64,000 bases of DNA. Origin: an uncultured Peptococcaceae bacterium. Its GTDB lineage: Bacteria; Bacillota; Peptococcia; Peptococcales; Peptococcaceae. The notes below the pieces were generated by a model. The model was given only the letters and a program-made list of their open reading frames with translations. It had not been told where the DNA came from and searched no databases. Made by a program: the position numbers and the translations under genes. Below are positions 1-8,271 of the stretch, piece by piece. Each line of letters begins with the position of its first letter. Position 1 is the stretch's first letter. Where the stretch lies: assembly GCA_947254645.1 (NCBI GenBank), contig CAMYDW010000006.1, forward strand, positions 1-64,000. The letters are read 5' to 3'.

Positions 1-402
1 GATGGATATTGTTTGTAGAATTTGAAGTATTAACATGGAGATACCTATCTTTAATTTCTCCTTGTAAATTGCAACTGTGGGTTTGAAGTTAGGTAACTGT
101 ATCTCAATTAAATTTTTATCTCCTACAAAGTAACTGAGATACATTAGACTGGTTATCACTCTGGCTATGAGTGTCGCAATAGCTGTAATTATCCCTAAAA
201 TTGCACTTGACATCAGCGCAACTGTTGCTACAATACTTGCTTCTTTTTTATTATTTCCTCCAAGTAGCCTTGATATATAAGAGCCTGCTCCTGCACCAAA
301 TGTTAATCCTATCCCCAAAAAGATAAGTTGAATTGGAAAGGCAACGGAAACAGCAGCTACTGCTCCTTTCCCAAGTCCTGACACAAAATAGATGTCCACA
401 AC
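1..402 (-). pseudogene. MATE-family efflux pump remnant
   Basis: The minus strand is open from 402 down to the window edge and reads like the first part of a MATE multidrug/Na+ antiporter (VVDIYFVSGLGKGAVAAVSV, then LIFLGIGLTFGAGAGSYISR). An in-frame TAA at 403-405 sits directly before the VVDIYF segment, so the usual first helix and start codon are missing. The segment ILGIITAIATLIARVITS looks like helix 3 joined straight onto a much later helix, which suggests an in-frame internal deletion of roughly 100 residues. No start codon or ribosome binding site fits a complete gene. I read it as a decayed gene continuing off the left edge. The family call is firm; the deletion is inferred from memory of MATE topology. 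Confidence 0.75.
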
Positions 403-554
403 TTATCCCAATATTTTTTTAGCATCTATTCTACATACATTTTGATATTTTCTATGATAAAACCTAGGAAGAATTGACAGATTAGTTTTACAGACGACCA
501 TTAAATTTCTTTTTATCTAAATGTCATTTGAAAAAATATCTACTTTTAACAAAA

Positions 555-594
555 CGAAGAAAGACCGTAGCAATTAAGCTACGGTCTTTCTTCG
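555..594 (-). terminator. Rho-independent terminator after guaA
   Basis: A perfect 17-bp stem (555-571 with 578-594) closes a 6-base AATTAA loop. On the minus strand it is followed by TTTTG. It lies 36 bases past the guaA stop and so ends the hpt-guaA unit. The stretch 403-554 between it and the MATE remnant holds nothing I recognise. Confidence 0.9.
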
Positions 595-629
595 TATTCA
601 ATTCTAAGCTATTTTTATTTCGTCAGCTT

Positions 630-2168
630 TTATTCCCATTCAATGGTTGATGGCGGTTTGCTGGTGATGTCGTAGACGATGCGGTTGATGTGGTCGACTT
701 CGTTGACGATTCTTGAGGAGATTTTGTCGAGGATGTCGTATGGGATTCTTGCCCAATCGGCGGTCATGAAGTCGGTGGTGGTGACGCCTCGGAGGGCGAG
801 GGTGTAGTCGTAGGTACGGAAGTCGCCCATGACACCAACGGTTCTGGTGGAGGTGAGGACGGCGAAGTATTGGTTGATGCTACGATCGAGTCCTGCAAGA
901 GCGATTTCTTCTCTGAAGATGGCATCGGCATCGCGAAGGATATCGAGTTTTTCTTTGGTAATTTCACCCATGACACGAATGGCAAGGCCTGGGCCTGGGA
1001 ATGGTTGACGCCACACGAGGTAATCTGCTAGGCCAAGCTCTAAGCCGAGTTGACGCACTTCGTCTTTAAAGAGCATACGAAGGGGTTCGATGAGCCCTTT
1101 GAAGTCTACTACTGCTGGAAGGCCGCCCACATTGTGATGGCTCTTAATAACAGCGGCATCTCCTGTGCCACTTTCAATGACGTCTGGATAGATGGTGCCT
1201 TGTGCGAGATAGTCTACAGCACCAATTTTGCGTCCTTCATCTTCGAAAACGCGAATAAATTCTTCGCCGATGGTTTTACGCTTGGTTTCTGGATCGTCTA
1301 TGCCTGCTAATTTATCGAGGAAGCGTTGTTCGGCATCCACACGAATAAAGTGCATGCCACTGTCTGCAAATGCGGCTTCTACTTCATCGCCTTCGTTTTT
1401 GCGCATGAGGCCATGGTCTACAAAGATACAGGTGAGCTGGCTGCCAACAGCTTTAGAAATAAGGGCTGCAGCAACAGAGGAATCCACACCACCTGAAAGA
1501 GCGAGAAGGACCTTGCCATCGCCTACTTTGGTACGGATGTCTTCGATGGCTTTTTTGGCATAGTTGGCCATGGTCCATGTGCCTTCACAACCACACACTT
1601 CAAAGAGGAAGTTTTTGATCATCTCTGTGCCGTTTTCGGTGTGATTCACTTCTGGGTGGTATTGCATGGCATAAAGCTTGCGCTCTACGTGACACATAGA
1701 TGCCACTGGGCAATCTGCGGTATGAGCGATGGTTTCAAAGCCTTCTGGCATGGTTGCAACGTAATCGACATGGCTCATCCAGGTGATGCTTTCTTCTGGC
1801 AAGCCTTTAAAAAGTGCTGCTTCGGTATTAACGGTGGTTTGGGTTTTCCCAAATTCGCGTTTTTCAGCAGCTTCTACTTTGCCGCCGAGGGTATGGGCCA
1901 TGATTTGCATGCCATAGCAAAGGCCTAGTACTGGCTTGCCACAATCAAAGATGGCTGGGTCAATTTGTGGAGCACCTTCTTCATAAACGCTATTTGGCCC
2001 GCCTGTAAAAATAATCCCTTTTGGTTGTTTTTCGGCAATGGCTGCCATGGCTTTATGATAAGGCACAACTTCGCAATAAACATGACACTCACGCACACGG
2101 CGTGCAATAAGTTGGTTGTATTGGCCACCAAAATCGACTACCAATACCATTTCTTGGGTATTTTGCAT
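630..2168 (-). CDS. guaA: GMP synthase (glutamine-hydrolysing)
   Basis: Converts XMP to GMP with ATP and glutamine, the last step of de novo guanine nucleotide synthesis in the cytosol. The 512-residue protein has a class I glutamine amidotransferase domain first (nucleophile in GLCYGMQIMA, catalytic His in QYHPEVNHTE), then the ATP-pyrophosphatase P-loop LALSGGVDSS, then the GMP synthase dimerisation domain ending KPPSTIEWE. Length is normal for the family. I start at the ATG at 2168 because AGAGGAGG lies about 7 bases upstream; the open frame runs 46 codons further up, but those codons lie inside hpt. The start is one base from the hpt stop, so the two genes are co-transcribed. Confidence 0.97.
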   Translation of the reverse strand: MQNTQEMVLVVDFGGQYNQLIARRVRECHVYCEVVPYHKAMAAIAEKQPKGIIFTGGPNSVYEEGAPQIDPAIFDCGKPVLGLCYGMQIMAHTLGGKVEAAEKREFGKTQTTVNTEAALFKGLPEESITWMSHVDYVATMPEGFETIAHTADCPVASMCHVERKLYAMQYHPEVNHTENGTEMIKNFLFEVCGCEGTWTMANYAKKAIEDIRTKVGDGKVLLALSGGVDSSVAAALISKAVGSQLTCIFVDHGLMRKNEGDEVEAAFADSGMHFIRVDAEQRFLDKLAGIDDPETKRKTIGEEFIRVFEDEGRKIGAVDYLAQGTIYPDVIESGTGDAAVIKSHHNVGGLPAVVDFKGLIEPLRMLFKDEVRQLGLELGLADYLVWRQPFPGPGLAIRVMGEITKEKLDILRDADAIFREEIALAGLDRSINQYFAVLTSTRTVGVMGDFRTYDYTLALRGVTTTDFMTADWARIPYDILDKISSRIVNEVDHINRIVYDITSKPPSTIEWE

Positions 2169-2169
2169 G

Positions 2170-2715
2170 TTATGCCTCCTCTTGTGTTTCGATGTAAGTA
2201 ATATCTGGAAGTTCACGGTATTGGCCATCAAAATCCAAGCCATAGCCAATGACAAACTTATCTGGAATTTCAAATCCAAGATAATCAATGTCAATATCTG
2301 CTTCACGGCGTGATGGTTTGCTCAAGAAGGTGCAATAGGCCACGCTTGCTGGATTGAATGTTTGAATGGTTTTACCAATGGCTTGCAAGGTATAGCCGCT
2401 GTCGATGATGTCATCTACTAAAATGACGTGACAATCCGTAAGATCCTTGAAGCTTTGATATTTGAGCGCTACAGTACCGCTAGAAACGGTACCACTGCCA
2501 TAGCTAGAGGCGACAATGGCTTCCAATTGCAAAGGCAGCTTGATTGAGCGAATAAGGTCAGCAGTAAATGGAATAGCGCCTTTTAATATAGAAATAATCA
2601 CTAATTTTTTATCAGTTTTATCACGATAATCTGCTGTGATTTGTGCACCCATTTCTTGTACTTTTTCGGCAATTTGTTCTTTTGAAACCAATATTTTTTG
2701 CTGACTTACGTCCAT
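2170..2715 (-). CDS. hpt: Hypoxanthine phosphoribosyltransferase
   Basis: Salvages hypoxanthine and guanine to IMP and GMP using PRPP. The 181-residue protein carries the PRPP-binding signature VILVDDIIDSGYTL, the upstream flexible-loop segment SSYGSGT and the C-terminal GYGLDFDGQYR segment typical of Hpt. The start at 2715 (MDVSQQ) is preferred over an in-frame ATG five codons upstream because GGAGGG sits 7 bases before it. Pairing with guaA makes a guanine nucleotide supply operon. No purine riboswitch fold is visible in the 122 bases upstream. Confidence 0.95.
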   Translation of the reverse strand: MDVSQQKILVSKEQIAEKVQEMGAQITADYRDKTDKKLVIISILKGAIPFTADLIRSIKLPLQLEAIVASSYGSGTVSSGTVALKYQSFKDLTDCHVILVDDIIDSGYTLQAIGKTIQTFNPASVAYCTFLSKPSRREADIDIDYLGFEIPDKFVIGYGLDFDGQYRELPDITYIETQEEA

Positions 2716-2837
2716 GAATTTTCCCTCCAAATGAAATATTCTATTAGTTTATCACACATAACATACAAGGGCAACACTGCACAGGGCACACATTTTGTGC
2801 TAATATAAAGTATCTTCTTATAGAAAGGAATTCTATC

Positions 2838-3140
2838 ATGACTCGTGATGAAGAAACTTATTTTATTCGCCTCATGCAGGTCGCTGATAAAGAGACTTTA
2901 CTAGAGCACTTTACATTTGTTAAAGAGGTCCCTAACAAGGATGGCTCTATTACCATTCATTATGATGCCCAGTATTTAAAGGATACTGGCTATTTAAAAA
3001 TTAAATTTATTCCTACACCACGCACCCTGCAAATGGCAGAAATGAATGTGGGCTTTCAAACATTGATTGGGCTCAATCGTAGTCCCTTAGAATTGCGCAT
3101 TCTTTGTGACCATGTACTTGATGAACTCTACGAGAAATAA
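2838..3140 (+). CDS. Small conserved-looking protein of unknown function
   Basis: A 100-residue soluble protein starting MTRDEETYF. I do not recognise the family. It has no membrane segment, signal peptide or cysteine cluster, and it is mixed alpha/beta with a charged C-terminus (HVLDELYEK). AAAGGA precedes the ATG and a strong terminator follows directly, which supports a real single-gene transcript divergent from hpt-guaA. The length and lack of frame competition on the other strand also support coding. Confidence 0.75.
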   Translation: MTRDEETYFIRLMQVADKETLLEHFTFVKEVPNKDGSITIHYDAQYLKDTGYLKIKFIPTPRTLQMAEMNVGFQTLIGLNRSPLELRILCDHVLDELYEK

Positions 3141-3142
3141 AC

Positions 3143-3180
3143 AAAAAAACCGACTGGTAGAACCAGTCGGTCTTTTTTAT
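3143..3180. terminator. Bidirectional Rho-independent terminator
   Basis: A perfect 10-bp stem (3149-3158 with 3162-3171, loop AGA) is flanked by an A-run on the left and a T-run on the right. It can stop both the plus-strand small gene ending at 3140 and the minus-strand rpsU ending at 3196. Confidence 0.92.
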
Positions 3181-3195
3181 TCTCATATAATAGAA

Positions 3196-3384
3196 TTAAA
3201 AAGATTTCTTACGATTATTCTTTCTAGCGGCTTCAGATTTCTTCTTACGCTTTACGCTAGGTTTTTCATAATGTTCGCGTTTGCGACATTCAGCTAATAC
3301 GCCAGATTTTTGGCAAGAACGCTTAAAACGACGCAATGCACTATCTAATGATTCATCTTTACGAACCTTGATTTCTGATGACAT
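3196..3384 (-). CDS. rpsU: 30S ribosomal protein S21
   Basis: A 62-residue, very basic protein matching bS21: MSSEIKVRKDESLDSALRRF, the CQKSG turn and the lysine/arginine-rich tail ending RKNNRKKSF. bS21 sits on the 30S platform near the anti-Shine-Dalgarno and helps initiation. GAGGGAGG precedes the ATG. The gene is monocistronic here, with its own promoter and a leader of about 65-70 bases holding a hairpin. Confidence 0.97.
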   Translation of the reverse strand: MSSEIKVRKDESLDSALRRFKRSCQKSGVLAECRKREHYEKPSVKRKKKSEAARKNNRKKSF

Positions 3385-3406
3385 GACTCTTTCCCTCCCT
3401 CCGGAA

Positions 3407-3433
3407 TCAACAGGAGAAGACTAAGTCTGTTGA
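3407..3433 (-). promoter_or_regulatory. rpsU leader hairpin
   Basis: Within the rpsU 5' leader a 7-bp stem (3407-3413 with 3427-3433, CAACAG/CTGTTG core) encloses a smaller AGAC/GTCT hairpin. It ends a few bases upstream of the GGAGGG ribosome binding site. It may be only a stabilising or autoregulatory leader; no known S21-binding motif is recognised. Confidence 0.4.
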
Positions 3434-3457
3434 TATCTGGACTTCAACACAAATAGT

Positions 3458-3486
3458 ATTATACGAGAACGGTGGCATAAATGCAA
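3458..3486 (-). promoter_or_regulatory. rpsU promoter
   Basis: On the minus strand: TTGCAT (3481-3486), a 17-base spacer, then TATAAT (3458-3463). This is a near-consensus vegetative promoter, as expected for a ribosomal protein gene. Confidence 0.8.
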
Positions 3487-3518
3487 GCATAAACATGTAA
3501 ATTCCTATAAGAAATCCT

Positions 3519-4148
3519 TTATATTCCGTCAGATTCTACAATCCCTGTGCCACCTCGATAGTCATCAGGTTCAACAATTCCTGTATGCCCTAGATAGAGG
3601 AATGTTTTAAAACTCAAGCCTTGAATGGTTGTAAAAATAATCCCTGCAATCACCGATGTCAAATGGTAGGTAAAGCCACCACTGAGAAGCACCAGCATAT
3701 TGATGGTCGTCATGGTGATTGCCACATCAAAGCGCGGATTTTTTTGGTGCAAGATGAGGGCGATGGTATCAAAGCTCACAGCAGTAGACTCTGCACTCAA
3801 GCAAAGATAATACCCACTCGCCACCATAAGCGCCGCCACAGGAACCGCCAGTATAAAAGGAATATTGACCACCCAGCCTGTCCAATGAAACAGGCTAAAT
3901 AAGCCCATGTGACAAAAACTAGAAAAAAGCGCACCAATAAAATAGCGTTTGCCTAAGAATATGTAACTAATCAAAATCAAGAGCATCGTCAATAAATTGA
4001 CAAAAATGCCAATGTCAATATGTGTCCACGCCTGCAATACCAAAGAAAAACTGGTCACACCACCATTTAAGATAAGCCGTGGCACAGTAATAGTTGCATA
4101 GGCAAAGGTAATCAATATATTGCCAAGAAAAATTCTTAGAAAACGCAT
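3519..4148 (-). CDS. YitT-family (UPF0750) integral membrane protein, short form
   Basis: A 209-residue protein with five or six hydrophobic helices and the YitT/DUF161 pattern: a VPRLILNGGVTSFSLVLQ loop after helix 1 and LSAESTAVSFDTIALILH mid-protein. Family members have no settled biochemical role. Most are about 280 residues and end in a cytoplasmic DUF2179 domain; here the chain stops soon after the last helix with a repetitive tail (GIVEPDDYRGG then GIVESDGI), so DUF2179 is absent. It may belong to the shorter YczE-like group. Transcription from an unknown promoter; HinT lies 49 bases upstream on the same strand. Confidence 0.75.
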   Translation of the reverse strand: MRFLRIFLGNILITFAYATITVPRLILNGGVTSFSLVLQAWTHIDIGIFVNLLTMLLILISYIFLGKRYFIGALFSSFCHMGLFSLFHWTGWVVNIPFILAVPVAALMVASGYYLCLSAESTAVSFDTIALILHQKNPRFDVAITMTTINMLVLLSGGFTYHLTSVIAGIIFTTIQGLSFKTFLYLGHTGIVEPDDYRGGTGIVESDGI

Positions 4149-4197
4149 GAATCATTCCTCCTATGAGGGTGACACTTCTACAATACCATTTACCAAA

Positions 4198-4542
4198 TCA
4201 GCCTGGAGGCCATTGTAATTGACGGCCACCGAGTACATGAAAATGCAAGTGTAATACGCTTTGTCCACCGAGCTCGCCAGTATTGGTCACCACACGATAG
4301 CCACCTTCTTCTAATCCTTCACCCTTCACCACTTCTTGAATGGCTTCAGTGAGCGCTAATAGCAATTCCCCATCTTCTTGGGTCAATTGACTAAAGCTTT
4401 GAACATGGCGCTTTGGCACCACCAACACATGGGTAGGTGCTTGCGGGTCCATATCACGGAATGCCATTGCGAGTTCATTTTCAAAAACGACATCTGTTGG
4501 TATTTCACCATTTGCTAATTTGCAAAAAATGCAATCACTCAT
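4198..4542 (-). CDS. HinT-type histidine triad nucleotide-binding protein
   Basis: A 114-residue HIT-superfamily protein, with the N-terminal zinc-ligand segment CIFCKLANGEIPTDVV and the histidine triad HLHFHVLGG near the C-terminus. HinT enzymes hydrolyse purine nucleoside phosphoramidates and aminoacyl-adenylate-type substrates. It follows mtaB by 14 bases on the same strand, a common Firmicutes arrangement, and is probably co-transcribed with it. Confidence 0.93.
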   Translation of the reverse strand: MSDCIFCKLANGEIPTDVVFENELAMAFRDMDPQAPTHVLVVPKRHVQSFSQLTQEDGELLLALTEAIQEVVKGEGLEEGGYRVVTNTGELGGQSVLHLHFHVLGGRQLQWPPG

Positions 4543-4556
4543 CGTTTCAACCTCCT

Positions 4557-5879
4557 CTATTGTTCTTTCTTTATTTCACCAATCAGACGATTGCCATCTG
4601 TATTGGTTAAATACGCATCTACAAAATCTCCCGAAGCCAAGTTTTCACCTTGAACAGTCACATATAAATAATTAGAGGTATGACCTACCCATTTATTGTC
4701 GTCAATTTTTTCCTCTAAAAGCACTGCCACTGTCTGTCCAATAAAGCGTTCTTCGTAATCTCGCTTATTTTTACTTGCCACATCTGCCATTTGTTTGGCA
4801 CGCTTGTCTTTAATTTTGGGGTCCACTTGATTGGTCATTTCCGCTGCAGGGGTGCCCCCACGGATAGAGTATTTAAAAATATGCATACCACTAAAGGCAA
4901 TATCATTGGCAAAAATAAGGCTTTCTCTAAATTCTTCGTCTGTTTCACCAGGAAATCCCACCATCAAATCAGTGGTGATAGCAATGTGTGGCATTTTGCC
5001 ACGAATATTGCGCATTTGTTCTCTAAAATCACCAGTGGTATACGGACGATTCATACGTTTCAATGTGGCATCACAGCCACTTTGCAATGGCAGATGAAGT
5101 TGCTGTGCCATGCGTGGCTCGTTTTGAATGAGGTCAATCATTTCATCGGTAATTTCTGTGACCTCCACAGAGCCTAGTCGCAAGCATTGGATGTCTGTCT
5201 CTGCAATGATGCGCTTACAAAGATGAGTCAAATCACCCGTATTGTCTTTGACCCCTTTCCCATAGGCACCAATATGAATGCCTGTGAGAATCACTTCCTT
5301 GTAACCTTTTTCAACCAACTGACGAATTTCTTCGAGGGTATCTTCTTCACTGCGAGAGCGCAATGGTCCCCTTGCATAAGGAATCACGCAGTAAGTACAA
5401 AACTGATCACATCCCTCTTGGATTTTCACATAAGCACGTGTCATCCCGCTCACACGCTCATGAGGGAGATTTTCAAAATGGAACATTTCTTCATCATCTG
5501 GCAAATAAACAGCCTTTTGACGGTTTTCTCTAAAAATTTCCACGGCATCAACGACTTTGTGACGCTCGTTTGTGCCAACGATTAAGTCTACTTCAGGCAG
5601 ACCTTGTAGTTCTGCTGGTGAGGTTTGTGCATAACAGCCACAAACAACGATAGTAGCTTCTGGATTTAGGCTAGCTGCACGGCGAATCATTTGGCGTGAT
5701 TTACGGTCGCTCAAATGCGTCACCGTACACGTATTGATGACATAAACATCGGCCAACTCCCCAAAATCGATAACAGCATAGCCAGCATCTTGAAACAATG
5801 CCGCCATGATATCACTATCATGATGATTGACCTTACACCCTAGGGTGTGAAAGGCCACAGTATATTGATTGATAGACAA
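4557..5879 (-). CDS. mtaB: tRNA t6A37 methylthiotransferase MtaB
   Basis: A radical SAM enzyme that adds a methylthio group to C2 of N6-threonylcarbamoyladenosine at position 37 of ANN-decoding tRNAs. The 440-residue protein has an N-terminal UPF0004 domain with three cluster cysteines (TLGCKVNHHDS, NTCTVTHLSD, VVCGCYAQ), the radical SAM CxxxCxxC motif in CDQFCTYC, and a C-terminal TRAM RNA-binding segment. TLGCKVN plus the absence of RimO/MiaB features point to MtaB. It lies between the site-2 protease and hinT, all on the minus strand with gaps of about 14 bases. Confidence 0.94.
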   Translation of the reverse strand: MSINQYTVAFHTLGCKVNHHDSDIMAALFQDAGYAVIDFGELADVYVINTCTVTHLSDRKSRQMIRRAASLNPEATIVVCGCYAQTSPAELQGLPEVDLIVGTNERHKVVDAVEIFRENRQKAVYLPDDEEMFHFENLPHERVSGMTRAYVKIQEGCDQFCTYCVIPYARGPLRSRSEEDTLEEIRQLVEKGYKEVILTGIHIGAYGKGVKDNTGDLTHLCKRIIAETDIQCLRLGSVEVTEITDEMIDLIQNEPRMAQQLHLPLQSGCDATLKRMNRPYTTGDFREQMRNIRGKMPHIAITTDLMVGFPGETDEEFRESLIFANDIAFSGMHIFKYSIRGGTPAAEMTNQVDPKIKDKRAKQMADVASKNKRDYEERFIGQTVAVLLEEKIDDNKWVGHTSNYLYVTVQGENLASGDFVDAYLTNTDGNRLIGEIKKEQ

Positions 5880-5893
5880 TGAGCCATCTCCTT

Positions 5894-6544
5894 CTAAGAC
5901 AAGAATAAAGTCAACTTATCTGCCACAAATTGCAGATAATCGAGGACGCCTGCACGCATTAGATACAAGGGTGTATTTAATGAGCCAAGCATCAAGAGCG
6001 CAAAAAGCAAAATAAAACCATATTGTTCAAAGCGCATATATTTAAAATAGAGTTCATCTGGTAGTAACATCCCTAAAACCTTAGACCCATCCAGAGGTGG
6101 CAAGGGAATGAGGTTAAACACGCCAAGACCTGTATTTACCACTGCGGTAATTGAAAGAAATTGATACATATAATACATGCCTTCACTCACATGCCCACCA
6201 CTTGTTTTTGCAATGACGGTTGTTGCAAGCAGGCACAACAAGGCCATTATAAAGTTACTCACAGGACCTGCCAATGCCACCAAGCCCATGCCTTGCTTTG
6301 GTTTTTCATAATAGCTTGGATTGACCATCACAGGCTTTGCCCAACCAAACTTAAAGATGATGAGAAACAACGTCCCGATAGGATCCAAATGGTGTAGAGG
6401 ATTTAAGCTCAAACGCCCATCGGTTTTAGGGGTCGGATCTCCCAAAAGATAACTCACATAACCATGTGCATATTCATGTATACACAATGATGGCACCACA
6501 GCCAATGCCGTCAAAAATAAATCTAACAAACTTGGAAAACTCAT
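5894..6544 (-). CDS. Site-2 protease family membrane metalloprotease
   Basis: A 216-residue polytopic protein. The zinc-binding HExxH motif is in IHEYAHGYVSYLLGD within the first helix and the third ligand is in NLIPLPPLDGSKVLG, the standard site-2 protease (M50) arrangement. There is no PDZ domain and the length fits the short Rv1735c/YwhC-like group, whose substrates are unknown, rather than RseP. It heads the likely operon with mtaB and hinT. Confidence 0.9.
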   Translation of the reverse strand: MSFPSLLDLFLTALAVVPSLCIHEYAHGYVSYLLGDPTPKTDGRLSLNPLHHLDPIGTLFLIIFKFGWAKPVMVNPSYYEKPKQGMGLVALAGPVSNFIMALLCLLATTVIAKTSGGHVSEGMYYMYQFLSITAVVNTGLGVFNLIPLPPLDGSKVLGMLLPDELYFKYMRFEQYGFILLFALLMLGSLNTPLYLMRAGVLDYLQFVADKLTLFLS

Positions 6545-6619
6545 GCATTTTCCTCCTTAGTAATGAATCATTTTATTATACTAAATATACACGAATTATA
6601 CCACTTTTAGTGTAAAAAA

Positions 6620-6654
6620 AAGATTCCTCCATTCATATGGAAGAATCTTTTTTT
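6620..6654. terminator. Rho-independent terminator between convergent-context genes
   Basis: Imperfect 12-bp stem (AAGATTC core) with T-run at 6648-6654 and A-run at 6614-6621. It sits just past the stop of the small gene ending at 6663 (minus strand). Confidence 0.8.
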
Positions 6655-6662
6655 ATAATTTT

Positions 6663-6989
6663 TTAATGAAGTCGATCAAATAGCACCGTCAAAAGATGCC
6701 CAAGGAGTGTGGTTTTTGGACGTTCCTCTGGATGCTGATGATAATAAAATTCTTTGTAAACAGCCTTCATGTCTCTGTAATTATCACAGCCGACTGCAAT
6801 TTCCTTGCCAAAGATAAAGCCCTTTTCCTTAAAAAAGCGATACTCTAAACTAGGCTTGCAGGTAAAATAACGTTCATAATTATCGTAGAAATCACTGTAT
6901 TCCTTATCATCCAGTGTCAGACACTCACTGCAATTCTCATTTAATAAACGACCTAAGACCCCATCACACGCTCTACTTTGAATTGACAT
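6663..6989 (-). CDS. Hypothetical soluble protein with N-terminal cysteines
   Basis: A 108-residue protein I do not recognise. The first half has four cysteines (ACDGVL, NCSECL, FTC), the middle is rich in tyrosine and phenylalanine, and there is no membrane segment. GGGGAGGG precedes the ATG, and a terminator follows. It stands alone between the site-2 protease unit and the dsr operon. The cysteine spacing could bind a metal, but that is a guess. Confidence 0.7.
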   Translation of the reverse strand: MSIQSRACDGVLGRLLNENCSECLTLDDKEYSDFYDNYERYFTCKPSLEYRFFKEKGFIFGKEIAVGCDNYRDMKAVYKEFYYHQHPEERPKTTLLGHLLTVLFDRLH

Positions 6990-7150
6990 ACTAAGCCCTC
7001 CCCACTGAATGTTTAATGTATATTTATTGTAGAGAGTTGGCTGTTAATAATCAAATAACACAATATTATCTTGTATATGGCCTACAGTCTTATTCATTAT
7101 ATTATCATGCGCCTTATAGATAGCATTGCTAAGAAATTTATCATTAATAA

Positions 7151-7183
7151 AAAGACGATGCCCATCGGCATCGTCTTTTTTAT
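7151..7183 (-). terminator. Terminator of the resB-dsrM operon
   Basis: A perfect 12-bp stem (7151-7162 with 7167-7178), loop CATC. It is flanked by A-rich sequence on the side downstream of dsrM, giving a U-run in the minus-strand transcript. It starts 4 bases from the dsrM stop region and ends the eight-gene operon. Confidence 0.88.
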
Positions 7184-7186
7184 TTA

Positions 7187-8242
7187 TTATTTGAGTTCAG
7201 CTTTCAATGCAGCTTCACGTGCTTCACGTTCGGCAGCAGCTTCTTCGATGGTTCTATCTACAGGCAAACCAACTTTAACCATTTTTTCACGGAATTCATC
7301 TTCATAGTCTTGATAGCTATGGAATTCAACCACAGGGTTCCATGGGTTTTCATGGCGTTCTTGACGGCTGTTGGTACGCATGTTACGAGTTGGGCTCATG
7401 AATACCCCAAATGCGTGCATCAATTTACTTGTTGGGAAGTAAATGAAGAGGGTGCAAACCAAGATTAAGTGCAAGTAGAAAAGAACACTAATTGGTTCTG
7501 CAGGCACTGCAGGGTGGAAGGTGATGAGAGAAATCATCAATTCACGAATAGCAGTAATATCTACATGGCTTAAGTAACGCATATGCATCCCTGTTAGTGC
7601 AATGCCGATCAATAAGCAAAGTGGGAAGTAGTCATTCAAAAGACTGATATAACGTACTTTTGGAATGTAGAGACGGCGTGCCAAGAGCAACACCAACCCA
7701 CCCAACATGAAGAAACCAGTGATGTATACATGGTGCAAATCTACCATGATGATCCCATCTACAGTTTCAATCGCCCTTACCCAACCTGGTACATTGGCAC
7801 TAAAGATGCGGAAGTGGCGGAGCAAGGTAAAGAACATGCCCCAGTGGAACAATAATGCAAATAACCAAAGCCATTTTTCCCATTGATAAGCGAGGTCACC
7901 ATCTTCAGTCAATTCTGCTCTGCTGTTGCGGAACAAAGAACGGAAAACAGTTACTTCTAAAATCATACGAATGACAACACCCACACGAGTGGTTGGGTTG
8001 TCGATTGGGTTTGGTTTAATAAAGTCAAGAGATTTTGCTTGACCAGCAGTAGTAGCAATATTAAAAGGTACTGGTGACTTAGACCAGTTTACGATGCGGT
8101 AGATAATCCCGAAAAGAAAAACAGCAAAAGCGATGTATGGCAATACAATACCAAACAATCCTGTCATTCCTAACACGCCTACCCCAACGCAAGTAATCGC
8201 CATAATTACAAGAATAATGGCAATAGCAACAATTAATCCCAT
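7187..8242 (-). CDS. dsrM: DsrM-type membrane cytochrome b subunit (NarI-like)
   Basis: The 351-residue protein has an N-terminal pair of helices followed by a five-helix NarI-like diheme cytochrome b domain. Histidines sit in LFHWGMFFTLLRHFRIF, VDLHHVYITG and FYLHLILVC. The charged C-terminal tail is cytoplasmic. In sulfate reducers DsrM passes electrons between menaquinol and the HdrD-like DsrK. Here dsrM is the last gene of the operon, whereas the canonical order puts it first. A gap of 29 bases separates it from dsrP. No dsrAB or dsrC is in the window, so the electron acceptor is not identified. Confidence 0.88.
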   Translation of the reverse strand: MGLIVAIAIILVIMAITCVGVGVLGMTGLFGIVLPYIAFAVFLFGIIYRIVNWSKSPVPFNIATTAGQAKSLDFIKPNPIDNPTTRVGVVIRMILEVTVFRSLFRNSRAELTEDGDLAYQWEKWLWLFALLFHWGMFFTLLRHFRIFSANVPGWVRAIETVDGIIMVDLHHVYITGFFMLGGLVLLLARRLYIPKVRYISLLNDYFPLCLLIGIALTGMHMRYLSHVDITAIRELMISLITFHPAVPAEPISVLFYLHLILVCTLFIYFPTSKLMHAFGVFMSPTRNMRTNSRQERHENPWNPVVEFHSYQDYEDEFREKMVKVGLPVDRTIEEAAAEREAREAALKAELK

Positions 8243-8271
8243 TGTTATTTCCTCACTTTCTTAGGTAGTCG

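Noticed and set aside
2169..2306. N-terminal 46-codon extension of guaA
   Set aside because: Those codons lie inside hpt, and a strong ribosome binding site marks the ATG at 2168 that gives the standard GuaA N-terminus.
2716..2837. Possible purine riboswitch before hpt-guaA
   Set aside because: The gap is only 122 bases, shared with a divergent gene, and I see no conserved purine-aptamer loop sequences or a terminator/antiterminator pair.
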